From contig MNJR01000047.1 in the NCBI GenBank assembly GCA_001920415.1, positions 62,001-126,000 of the forward strand: a DNA stretch of 64,000 nucleotides. Reading direction: 5' to 3'. The position numbers and the translations under genes were made by a program. Below the pieces are notes generated by a model. That model saw only the letters and a program-made list of their open reading frames with translations. It did no database searches and was not told the DNA's origin. Each line of letters opens with the position of its first letter. Position 1 is the stretch's first letter. Shown piece by piece: positions 43,515 to 51,555 of this stretch. Source of the stretch: Acidobacteria bacterium 13_1_20CM_3_53_8 (GTDB lineage: Bacteria; Acidobacteriota; Blastocatellia; Pyrinomonadales; Pyrinomonadaceae).

Positions 43515-44930
43515 TTAGTGGGATTTAATATCCTGAGTCTCTTCGAGAAGTGGTATGCGCGCTCCGGCAAATTCTACTTGCTCGCCTGTCAAAGCTTTAT
43601 GAATCCCCATCGCCGCAAGCTTGCCCGCTTGTGATGCATCTACAGCTTCGCGCCCGCCGTTGACGCAATCGCCGCCCGCGAAATACTTAGGGTTGTCGGT
43701 CTGCATTGTCTCGCGGTTGACTATGACGCGGCCTGAATTGTCGAGTTTCAAGCCCGCAACATTGCCGAAAAACTCGCGCATCTTCTGTTGACCAAGAGCC
43801 TTTATGACCATGTCAACAGGGATGTCAAACTCGGAGCCTGCGATTGCTTGGGCTGAGCGGCGGCCAGACGAATCAGGCTCGCCCAATTCCATGCGAACGC
43901 AACGAAGCGCGGCAACGCGCGAACCATCTTCGCCTGCCATAATCTCAACGGGCGCTGTCTGCCACCAGAATTCCACTGCGTCCTTCTTCGCCAATTCATA
44001 TTCGTATTCATACGCGGGCATCTCTTTTTGCGAGCGACGATAGATCATAAGCACGCGCTCTGCGCCCAATCTTCTAGCCTGCGTGACGGCATCAATCGCA
44101 GTGTTGCCCGCGCCTATGACTGCTACAGTGCGGCCAATGGGCACGTTGGCCCAATCTCGCGCCTTGATCTTTTCGATAAAATCAAGCGCGTCGTAAACCC
44201 CTTGAAGGTCTTCGCCGGGAATGTTGAGCCGCCCGGTTGCGCCCAATCCTGTGCCGAGAAAGATAGCGTCGTGATGTGATTCTAGATCGGAAAGGGAAAT
44301 ATCTGTTCCGATTTCTGTGTTGAGTTTGAACTTAACGCCAAGATGCTCGGCCATCGCAGCCTCTTCGGTCGAAACCTTCTGCGTCATCTTGTATTCGGCC
44401 ATGCCGTATGTGTTCAGACCGCCCGCTAGAGGCTTGCGGTCGTAGATGGTCACGTCGTAGCCAAGGCGCGCTAAGTAAGTAGCGCAAGAGATTCCAGCAG
44501 GGCCACAACCTATGATGCCTGCGGATTTCCCGTTCGGCTCACCGGCTTTAAAGAGGTCGCGCCCGCGCTCCATCACGTAATCCGTCGCGTAGCGTTGAAG
44601 ACGGCCAATCTCAATAGGCTTATCCATAAGGACGTTTTCAACGCACGCGCCTTCGCAAAGAGCCTCTACGGGACAGACTCGCGCGCAGGTAGCGCCAATC
44701 GGGTTCGCGTCGAAGATAACGCGAGCAGAGCCTAGAAGATTTCCGCTCGCAATCTTCTTGATGAACGCGGGCACGTCAATGTGCGTAGGGCACGCGCGCG
44801 TGCACGGAGCGTCGAAGCAATAGACGCAGCGATTCGCCTCGAAAATCGCTTCCGCCTCAGTTAGAGGCGGGGCGATTTCACGAAAGTTATGTTCAATCTC
44901 TTGGGTGGTGATTGGGGATTTTTGAGACAT
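43515..44930 (-). CDS. preT: NAD-dependent dihydropyrimidine dehydrogenase subunit PreT
   Basis: 471 residues from ATG 44930 (a TTG at 44948 is in frame). Glutamate-synthase small-subunit type flavoprotein feeding electrons from NADH to PreA. N-terminal Fe-S part with CVYCFDAPCTRACPTHIDVP and CARVCPVEALCEGAC. FAD site IGCGPAGISCATYLARLGYD. NAD site VAVIGAGNTAIDAVTQARRLGA. C-terminal FAGGDCVNGG. Start of the pyrimidine degradation cluster on this strand. Confidence 0.94.
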   Translation of the reverse strand: MSQKSPITTQEIEHNFREIAPPLTEAEAIFEANRCVYCFDAPCTRACPTHIDVPAFIKKIASGNLLGSARVIFDANPIGATCARVCPVEALCEGACVENVLMDKPIEIGRLQRYATDYVMERGRDLFKAGEPNGKSAGIIGCGPAGISCATYLARLGYDVTIYDRKPLAGGLNTYGMAEYKMTQKVSTEEAAMAEHLGVKFKLNTEIGTDISLSDLESHHDAIFLGTGLGATGRLNIPGEDLQGVYDALDFIEKIKARDWANVPIGRTVAVIGAGNTAIDAVTQARRLGAERVLMIYRRSQKEMPAYEYEYELAKKDAVEFWWQTAPVEIMAGEDGSRVAALRCVRMELGEPDSSGRRSAQAIAGSEFDIPVDMVIKALGQQKMREFFGNVAGLKLDNSGRVIVNRETMQTDNPKYFAGGDCVNGGREAVDASQAGKLAAMGIHKALTGEQVEFAGARIPLLEETQDIKSH

Positions 44931-44972
44931 TGTGTTTTTGAGCTTCAAGATAGTTATTGCTGCAAGATTATT

Positions 44973-45316
44973 TTATAAGTCATCACGCGCCAGAATCTGC
45001 CCTACGATTTGCGCGAGCGGCGGAATCTTGTTTAAGACAGCGTCCCAAACAATCTCATAATCAACGCCAAAGTAGCCATGAATTAAACGGTCGCGCATCC
45101 CGGCGATTGAGCGCCACTCAATCTGCGGATACTGCTGGCGTAGATCATCTGGAATCTGTTTTACTGCTTCTCCAATAACCTCTATGCTTCGAACGAATGC
45201 GCGCTTGCGCGTCTCGTCATGCAGAAAGGCATCTCTATCTAGTTGATAGTGCTACGGCTCAGGTAGTCAGTTTCATCCAGAATATGCTGAAGATAATCAC
45301 GAATCAAGCGCGGCAT
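44973..45316 (-). pseudogene. hepT: HepT-like HEPN toxin gene with a frameshift
   Basis: The start ATG (45314-45316) overlaps the end of mntA, as usual for this toxin-antitoxin pair. It encodes PRLIRDYLQHILDETDYLSR, then meets a TAG in ...STIN. Shifting frame at that point (one base missing near 45240) continues as [20 protein letters not shown], then [11 protein letters not shown], and the HEPN RNase motif [12 protein letters not shown] (R-x4-H). The remainder runs to the stop at 44973-44975. The protein is therefore interrupted unless the base is a sequencing error. Confidence 0.8.
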
Positions 45317-45608
45317 ATTCAACCTCACGCAGTATTCGCGGCCCAATATAGGGACTTAAAGATTCAGGCGTGACCATCTCAACCTTTCTTCCCAGAGTCT
45401 CTTCAAGAAAAAAGGCGAGGCGCATGAAATTGTCAAAAGATTTCTGCTCTGGCCTGAACTCAACCAACAAATCAATATCACTTCGACTGCTCTGTTGCCC
45501 GCGCAGAAAAGAACCGAACAGCCCGCAACGCCTGACGCCGAAGCCTTGTAATTCGCGCCGGTGTGCATTGAGTAGCGATAACACCTGATCTTTGTTCTGG
45601 ACGACCAT
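45297..45608 (-). CDS. mntA: MntA-like nucleotidyltransferase antitoxin
   Basis: 103 residues. Minimal nucleotidyltransferase: CGLFGSFLRGQQSSRSDIDL contains GSF (32-34) and the Asp pair D44/D46, then LLVEF and a further acidic position in VEMVTPE. Characterised MntA proteins neutralise HepT by AMPylating it. Overlaps the broken hepT by 20 bases. Sits between preT and the ureidopropionase gene, interrupting the catabolic cluster. Confidence 0.9.
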   Translation of the reverse strand: MVVQNKDQVLSLLNAHRRELQGFGVRRCGLFGSFLRGQQSSRSDIDLLVEFRPEQKSFDNFMRLAFFLEETLGRKVEMVTPESLSPYIGPRILREVEYAALDS

Positions 45609-45619
45609 CAGAAATTCCT

Positions 45620-46489
45620 TTAGTCGGCTACAAGTGGCCCGTAACTATCTGGCCTGCGGTCTCGGAAGAACTGCCATGTGTTGCGAACCTCACGAATCAT
45701 ATCTAAATCAAGATCAGCGACGACAAGAAAATCTTTATCACGCGGCGCTTCGGCTATTAACTGGCCACGCGGGTCGCAGAAGTAGCTCTGCCCATAAAAT
45801 TCGCCAATGTCCCAGGGCTGTTCGTGTCCTACGCGATTAATAGCGCCTATGAAATAGCCGTTGGCGACAGCGTGCGCGGGCTGTTCCAGCTTCCATAGAT
45901 ATTCTGATAGACCTGCGACGGTTGCGGAAGGATTGAAAACAATCTCCGCGCCGTTTAGTCCAAGTGCGCGTGCGCCTTCCGGGAAGTGGCGGTCGTAGCA
46001 GATGTAAACTCCTATCTGCGCATAAGCCGTCTCGAAAGTTGGATAGCCCAGATTGCCCGGACGAAAGTAGAACTTCTCCCAGAAGCCGGGCGCGACGTGC
46101 GGGATGTGATTCTTGCGGTACTTCCCTAAAAATTTCCCGTCCGCATCAATCACTGCTGCGGTGTTGTAATAGATGCCCGTTATCTCCTCTTCGTAGATGG
46201 GCACGATGATGACCATCTCGTGTTGACGCGCGACATCCTGCATCAAGCGCACGGTTGGCCCGTCTGGAACTTTTTCGACCGCCTCGTACCAGCGCGTCTG
46301 TTGTTCAGCGCAAAAATATGGAGTCGTGAAGACTTCCTGCATGCATAGAATCTTCACTCCCTGGCGCGCGGCGTCTTCAATCATATGAATATGCTTTTCG
46401 ATATTCGCGCGCTTGATCTCTTCAATCGGCGCGTCCGTAGGCGCAGCGTTCGTCGCCTGAATCAGACCGCATTTAACTGTTCTTGCCAT
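45620..46489 (-). CDS. Beta-ureidopropionase (N-carbamoyl-beta-alanine amidohydrolase)
   Basis: 289 residues, nitrilase superfamily. Third step of reductive pyrimidine degradation: N-carbamoyl-beta-alanine to beta-alanine, CO2 and ammonia. Catalytic triad: Glu in CMQEVFTTPYF, Lys in GKYRKNHIPHVAP, and Cys in GVYICYDRHFPEGAR. The RKNHIP and DRHFPE variants are typical of this enzyme rather than of general nitrilases. Ends 11 bases from mntA. Confidence 0.93.
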   Translation of the reverse strand: MARTVKCGLIQATNAAPTDAPIEEIKRANIEKHIHMIEDAARQGVKILCMQEVFTTPYFCAEQQTRWYEAVEKVPDGPTVRLMQDVARQHEMVIIVPIYEEEITGIYYNTAAVIDADGKFLGKYRKNHIPHVAPGFWEKFYFRPGNLGYPTFETAYAQIGVYICYDRHFPEGARALGLNGAEIVFNPSATVAGLSEYLWKLEQPAHAVANGYFIGAINRVGHEQPWDIGEFYGQSYFCDPRGQLIAEAPRDKDFLVVADLDLDMIREVRNTWQFFRDRRPDSYGPLVAD

Positions 46490-46527
46490 AACTCAACATT
46501 TCCTTTTTAGAATTTCACAGAAATTTT

Positions 46528-48057
46528 TTAAGCTTGAGCCTGTTGCTCTAAAGTTTCAGCCTCGACCGTGACAGCTTCTCGCGGCGGCAGAATTTTCATC
46601 AACGCGTAATGTACAAGAAAGGCAGCGCCGAAGCCTACGAACCATGCATAATCGTAGAGCGTGTGCAAAGACTGCACGAATACGCCTATCCATGCAAAGA
46701 AGCAGCCGACTAGAGTAGCAACAACGGCGCGCCAGTTCCAACCGCCAGCGTAAGTGTAAGCGCCATGCGTGCGGTAAAGGTCTGGAAGTTTTAATCGCTT
46801 TTGCCTGACAATCCAGTAATCGGCAATCATCACGCCAGCGATTGATCCAAGGCCGCCCGAATATCCAACGAGCCATTGAAAAATATAGCCAGAAGGATCA
46901 GCAAGCAATCGCCAGGGTTGCATCAACAGGCCGACGATTCCTGTAATAAGGCCGCCCAGACGAAACGAAATCAGTTTCGGGAAAGCGTTGGCGAAATCGT
47001 TCGCGGGCGAAACTACGTTCGCGGCAATGTTGACGGCGAGCGTTGCTACGACAACCGTGAACATAGAGATCGCAACTATCCAGACTTGACTGAATTGTCC
47101 GACCAACTTCATAGGGTCCCACAACTCATCTGGTCTCATCTGCGGATAGATGACCATAGCTGCGGAAGTAATCATCACGCCCATCGCCGCAAAAACCGTC
47201 ATCGTAGTGGGAAGCGCAACGACCTGCCCTACAACTTGATCGCGCTGGCTTTTACCGAATCGAGTGAAGTCGGGCATGTTAAGCGAAAGCGTAGCCCAGT
47301 AACCAATCATCGCCGTCAAACTAGGAATGAAGATGGGCGCAAACTCTCGCCAACTGTGAAACTTTCCTTCTTGAGTCAGAAGATAACCAAGCCCGTGCGC
47401 TTTCCATATTGCCCACGTCAGAAGAAGCGCCGTCATCACCAGCACGAAAGGCGCAGCCCAGTTCTCAACCTTTCTGAGCAAATCCATGCCGCGATAGATT
47501 ATGTAAATGTTCAAGCTCCAGAAGAGCAGAAACGATAACCACTCAGTAACCATGTGGCCGCCAATTGGGCCACCTAGAAGAGTGTTCCAGCCGGGAAGGA
47601 GCGCGCGAAAGAATGTGTTCAGCGCCTCGCCGCCAATCCACGCCTGAATACCGAACCAGCCGCACGCTACAATCGCGCGCATCAACGCAGGAAGATTTGA
47701 CCCGTATGTTCCATAGCTTGCGCGAGCGAAGACCGGAAAGGGAATGCCGTATTTTGTGCCGGGATGAGAATTGAGAAGAATAGGAGCTAGAACAATTGAG
47801 TTGCCCAGCAAGATTGTGATGAGCGCCTGCCACCAGTTCATGCCAGCGCTAATCAATCCAGACGACAGCATGTAGGTCGGAATACAATGCGCCATGCTTA
47901 TCCATAGCGCCGCGTAGTTATACGTAGTCCAGTTGCGACGCGCAACAGGCACAGGCGCCAGGTCTTCATTGTAGAGCGGGCTGGATTTTATGGAAGAGTA
48001 ATCCCGAAGCTCCACGCGCCCGTCCGCATGTTGTATCACTTCCGAGTTATTCATCAT
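46528..48057 (-). CDS. NCS1-family pyrimidine/allantoin permease
   Basis: 509 residues, about 12 membrane helices. Family blocks: NWWQALITILLGNSIVLAPI, GTKYGIPFPVFARASYGTYG, ACGWFGIQAWIGGEAL and NMPDFTRFGKSQRDQ. NCS1 carriers import uracil, hydantoins or allantoin with a cation; the neighbouring catabolic genes point to uracil or dihydrouracil. Tandem ATGATG start after a GGAGAGGG ribosome site; which ATG is used is not certain. Confidence 0.92.
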   Translation of the reverse strand: MMNNSEVIQHADGRVELRDYSSIKSSPLYNEDLAPVPVARRNWTTYNYAALWISMAHCIPTYMLSSGLISAGMNWWQALITILLGNSIVLAPILLNSHPGTKYGIPFPVFARASYGTYGSNLPALMRAIVACGWFGIQAWIGGEALNTFFRALLPGWNTLLGGPIGGHMVTEWLSFLLFWSLNIYIIYRGMDLLRKVENWAAPFVLVMTALLLTWAIWKAHGLGYLLTQEGKFHSWREFAPIFIPSLTAMIGYWATLSLNMPDFTRFGKSQRDQVVGQVVALPTTMTVFAAMGVMITSAAMVIYPQMRPDELWDPMKLVGQFSQVWIVAISMFTVVVATLAVNIAANVVSPANDFANAFPKLISFRLGGLITGIVGLLMQPWRLLADPSGYIFQWLVGYSGGLGSIAGVMIADYWIVRQKRLKLPDLYRTHGAYTYAGGWNWRAVVATLVGCFFAWIGVFVQSLHTLYDYAWFVGFGAAFLVHYALMKILPPREAVTVEAETLEQQAQA

Positions 48058-48068
48058 CCCTCTCCACT

Positions 48069-48186
48069 GAAGAAGGCAAAAGTAAAAAGGTAAAAGGCAA
48101 AAGTTAGGAGGAAGCCATTTTTAATTTCTAATTCACGCCTGCAAGGCGTCTCTTAACTTTTGCCTTTTTACTTTCCTTTTGCCTTA
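48069..48186. repeat. Word-type inverted repeat, GTAAAAG family, copy 4
   Basis: AAGGCAAAAGTAAAAAGGTA and further words face CTTTTGCCTTTTTACTTTCC and TTTTGCCTT on the right. The centre ATTCACGCCTGCAAGGCGT is shared with copy 1 at 93-229, while the preceding AGGAGGAAGCCATTTTTAAT is shared with copies 2 and 3. Confidence 0.85.
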
Positions 48187-48189
48187 TCT

Positions 48190-48858
48190 TTACTGCATGC
48201 AATCCGATTGTCCGTCATCGCCACACTGAAAAAGCTTTGGCACTTCCGCTCTGGTCAGCGATCTCGTTGAATTCCACACCTTTGTGCCCTCGTACTTCTC
48301 CGCCGTCCAGCCGAGTTTCTGTTTATTGCGCCAGACGCCTTCGAGCGCAACTGCTTCGCCGTGACCGAAAAGATGATAACTCTCGTGCAAAAGAATCGCC
48401 GCGCGTTCCTCGTCGTCCGCAGAGTCTGTGAAAAATTCCGGGTAGAGCGTCACGACCTCGAAAGGGAAATTGGTCGAAGCGTAAGCGTCTCTGTGACCAA
48501 CGTAACGGTTCCACCAGTTGTCTGTCGAACGAAAGTTGACGACGTGGCGCAGCATTGTTGCTTCTGTCCCAAAACCTCTCTCATCAAGCACGTTGATTGC
48601 GACGTAAAGCTCGCGCTTCTGATCGGAAGAGAGCGCATCGGATGACATGAGAAGGGAAGTGTACCAGATGAAGAGAATGACGAAAGTCGTCCCAGTTATC
48701 CACGCTATTCTCTGTCCCAGACTTCTCTTGGCTTTCTTCTCTTCGCCAGCGTCAATGAACTCTTCTGATGTTTCGCCCAAAATCGCGCCGCAGCGACGAC
48801 AGGCTTCGTCCGTAGAAAAGTTTACCAGCCCGCAGTTCGTACACTTGCTTCTGCTCAT
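48190..48858 (-). CDS. Zinc-ribbon membrane protein with HExxH motif
   Basis: 222 residues from ATG 48858 (an ATG at 48906 would overlap the dihydropyrimidinase end). N-terminal zinc ribbon: CTNCGLVN and CRRCGA (four Cys). One membrane helix about 55-75 (IAWITGTTFVILFIWYTSLL). The outer domain has ILLHESYHLFGHGE, a gluzincin-type HExxH with further His/Glu, so it may be a metallopeptidase or a degenerate one. Family not recognised. It is not an obvious part of pyrimidine degradation. Confidence 0.7.
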   Translation of the reverse strand: MSRSKCTNCGLVNFSTDEACRRCGAILGETSEEFIDAGEEKKAKRSLGQRIAWITGTTFVILFIWYTSLLMSSDALSSDQKRELYVAINVLDERGFGTEATMLRHVVNFRSTDNWWNRYVGHRDAYASTNFPFEVVTLYPEFFTDSADDEERAAILLHESYHLFGHGEAVALEGVWRNKQKLGWTAEKYEGTKVWNSTRSLTRAEVPKLFQCGDDGQSDCMQ

Positions 48859-48890
48859 AGAGCGAAACTCCTGCAAGCTTGAGTCGCGCT

Positions 48891-50215
48891 TTACATAGAA
48901 ACGCACGTGCCGCGCTTCAAGAATTTTCCGTCGCCGGGCTTACCCTTGTATTCGCCGCCTTCAATGATGACGCGACCGCGCGACAGAACAGTCTCGACTA
49001 CACCCTTGATCTTCTTACCTTCATAAGTGTTGTAGTCAACGTTCATGTGTTGAGATTCAACTGAAAGAGTCTGTTCTTTGTCTGGATCGAAGATGACTAT
49101 GTCCGCGTCCGAGCCTACGGCAATCGTGCCTTTCTTCGGAAAAAGGCCGAACATTTTTGCTGCTGCGGTCGAGGTTAATTCTACAAAGCGATTGAGACTG
49201 ACGCGATTCTCCACGACGCCTCCGTTGTATATGAGAGGCACACGGTTCTCAACGCCCGGCGCTCCGTTCGGAATTTTCGAGAAATCGTCACGCCCCAACT
49301 CCTTCTGCTCCTTCATGCAGAACGGGCAATGGTCTGTTGAGATGACTTGCAGGTCATCCATCTTCAATCCCTTCCACAACTCCTTCTGATTCCACTTCTC
49401 ACGAAGCGGCGGCGTCATCACATACTTCGCGCCATTGAAGTCAGGCTCTTCGTAGTTGTCATATGAAAGGAAAAGATACTGCGGACACGTTTCGGCGAAA
49501 GCTGGAATCCCACGGTCGCGCGCCTCTCTCACCTGATTGAGCGCGTCTGCGCAAGAGAGGTGAACGATGTAAACCGGAGTCTCCGCCATCTCTGCAATAG
49601 CAATTGCTCGATGAACTCCTTCGGCTTCCGCAACAGTCGGTCTAGTCAACGCATGATATTTCGGCGCAGTTCTACCTTCGGCCAGCGCACGCTTTATTAT
49701 CTCGTTAATAACCACACCGTTCTCAGCGTGCATACATATCAACCCGCCGCGCTCGCCTGCCGTAGTCATCGCCCGATATATCGTCGCGTCGTCAACAAGA
49801 AACACACCCGGATAAGCCATGAACAACTTGAAACTCGTCACGCCCTCGTCAATGAGCGTGTGCATCTGCTCTGTCTGATTATCTTCAAACTCAGTCGTAA
49901 TCAGATGAAACCCGTAATCAATCGCCGTCTTCCCCTCAGCCTTCGCATGCCAGTTATCAAGCCCTTCAATCAACGATTGCCCCTGCCAGTGCGAAAATCA
50001 TCCGACGCCTGCGTTCCCCCGAACGGCAACTCCATGTGCGTATGTGGGTCAATGCCACCGGGGATAACAAGCTTCCCGCTCGCATCAATCACACGATCCG
50101 CTTCCACATCAAGCTTCGCGCCTATGACCGACACGACCTCACCGTCAACCAGTACGTCAGCTTTGTAATCATCAACGGCGGTGACAACGCGACCGTTACG
50201 AATTAAAGTTTTCAT
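48891..50215 (-). pseudogene. hydA: Dihydropyrimidinase broken by an internal deletion
   Basis: Two out-of-frame pieces of one gene. Piece one, from ATG 50215: MKTLIRNGRVVTAVDDYKAD...GGIDPHTHMELPFGGTQASD, DFRTG, then a stop at 49970-49972. Piece two continues at QSLIEGLDNWHAKAEGKTAI...DYGFH to the end at 48891, with the later metal ligands and ISTDHCPF. Intact relatives have about 20 residues of the TIAAAFGGTTSIVDFAIQ type between FxTG and the GQSL-like segment. So about 60 bases near 49985 are missing, with a frame change. The enzyme would lack a core strand. It is the second step of the local pathway, so this is either recent decay or an assembly error. Confidence 0.88.
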
Positions 50216-50226
50216 AGTTTTTCCAA

Positions 50227-50679
50227 TTAACGGCGACCAGCTTTGTACCAATTCTGGGCTTTGTGGACTTGGTCAGCCCAGAAAGCTAAGATCGTGTCCT
50301 TATTGTTATCGGGCAGCACACCGAGTTTTTCCATCCACTCAAAGAACTGATTGCTTGGTTCGTACCCGGTGCTGTTTACAACAAGAGCGCTTGCCATGAA
50401 GCCTGCTTCTCGATAACTGCGAGTGGAGGTGTATCCTAAAAATTCACCAAGGATAGCGCGGTCTAATCCAGTCCAGTTATAAGTTTGAATACTATAGGCT
50501 TCGCCTTTACGAATATTTGGCAAATGAAAATCAACACCTTCTACAAGCTTAGAATAAGTAATGAGTCCAAGCTTACGTCCAGTACCAGCAATTTTTTCTT
50601 CGAGAATTGAGAGTGCTTGAGGGTCTTTATCTGCGTAAATCCACTCAATTTCAGCCATCTTTTTGGCGATTTCATCCAC
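50227..50679 (-). CDS. Uncharacterised 150-residue protein
   Basis: Soluble, no signal peptide or metal motif; I do not recognise it. The N-terminus (IAKKMAEIEWIYADKDPQAL) is helical, followed by a mixed region with VEGVDFHLPNIRKGEAYSIQ and GEFLGYTSTRSYREAGFMAS. Located 12 bases from the start of the broken dihydropyrimidinase and 160 bases from the next gene. Lower GC than the catabolic genes. It may belong with the next two small genes as inserted cargo. Confidence 0.6.
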   Translation of the reverse strand: MDEIAKKMAEIEWIYADKDPQALSILEEKIAGTGRKLGLITYSKLVEGVDFHLPNIRKGEAYSIQTYNWTGLDRAILGEFLGYTSTRSYREAGFMASALVVNSTGYEPSNQFFEWMEKLGVLPDNNKDTILAFWADQVHKAQNWYKAGRR

Positions 50680-50842
50680 TGAACTTCTCCGAATTTATCG
50701 TCTCACGACATCGTAGTTCAATTTAATCTCGCCTTGCTCCACAACTCCTTTGAATATCACCGCGCCCATTATGTGAACACAATGTGGCAACTAAACCTGT
50801 GCGGTCGCAACGCGCTTAATCATAATGTTTCTAAATCCTGCT

Positions 50843-51112
50843 TCACTGCCCGCGCAGAATCTGTTTGATGTCCGCGTTCGCCGGGTCAATATCAATCATC
50901 AAATCTCCGCCGCGACGCCCGACGTAATCTCTCGCACCGTAATGCACGCGCCAGAGCCAAACGCCTTTCGCCAAATGCTGCGAAACGGTAATCAGACTTG
51001 TTCGGGCGTCAACCCCCAACTCTTTTGCTTTACGATTTGCCGAAGCCAAGACTTGCGCCACCGAAACGGCTATTTCGTCTTGTAAAGTTTCATTGCTCAA
51101 AACTGCTGGCAT
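50843..51112 (-). CDS. Small uncharacterised protein paired with a JAB peptidase
   Basis: 89 residues. The C-terminal half YVGRRGGDLMIDIDPANADI followed by KQILRGQ resembles small PepSY-like or secretion-associated proteins with a beta hairpin and conserved RGQ end, but no family is certain. Starts 5 bases after the JAB gene on the same strand, so the two are cotranscribed. Confidence 0.6.
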   Translation of the reverse strand: MPAVLSNETLQDEIAVSVAQVLASANRKAKELGVDARTSLITVSQHLAKGVWLWRVHYGARDYVGRRGGDLMIDIDPANADIKQILRGQ

Positions 51113-51117
51113 GATTT

Positions 51118-51552
51118 TTACCTCTCAAAGATTTCATCTGTCTTTCCGATTACGACGATTTGTCCCGAAGGCTCTATCAAATAGAGATTGTCCTGCGAGA
51201 TAACGAGTTCGCCAAGATAAAACTCGCCCTTCAACTCCGCGTCGTCGCGTATGGCGCGAACGTCAGTTAGACTCGGCTCTTGCTGAAAATTCGCGCCCGT
51301 GTTCGGATGTGAATGAAACGACGCAACGATTGCTCTGCCGCCGACAGAGCAATTTTGATGCACTGGCAAAATAATTTCGTTCTGTGTTCCTTTCTCCCAG
51401 CGCACGACGCTCAAAAATCCTAAATCATCAATGACGATAAATCCGCCTTCTTCATGTCCGCCTGAAACATTTGGCTCTGAATCTAGCCATGCTTGTTTCA
51501 GTTTGGCGACGACTTTAGAATTCTGCAAAATTTCAAACGCTGAAAGTTTCAT
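51118..51552 (-). CDS. JAB/MPN-type metallopeptidase-like protein
   Basis: 144 residues. The JAMM motif is visible: Glu in GGHEEGGFIVID, then FHSHPNTGANFQQEPSLTDV (HxHP, spacer, SxxD). JAB proteins cleave isopeptide or C-terminal bonds, including in bacterial ubiquitin-like systems; no ubiquitin-like or E1 gene is adjacent. It directly follows the aminotransferase gene (3-base gap) and precedes the 89-residue gene. Substrate unknown. Confidence 0.8.
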   Translation of the reverse strand: MKLSAFEILQNSKVVAKLKQAWLDSEPNVSGGHEEGGFIVIDDLGFLSVVRWEKGTQNEIILPVHQNCSVGGRAIVASFHSHPNTGANFQQEPSLTDVRAIRDDAELKGEFYLGELVISQDNLYLIEPSGQIVVIGKTDEIFER

Positions 51553-51555
51553 CTT

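Noticed and set aside
45230-45250. Selenocysteine or pyrrolysine as an explanation for the stop in hepT
   Set aside because: The codon is TAG and the downstream homology continues in another frame, so a base loss explains it better.
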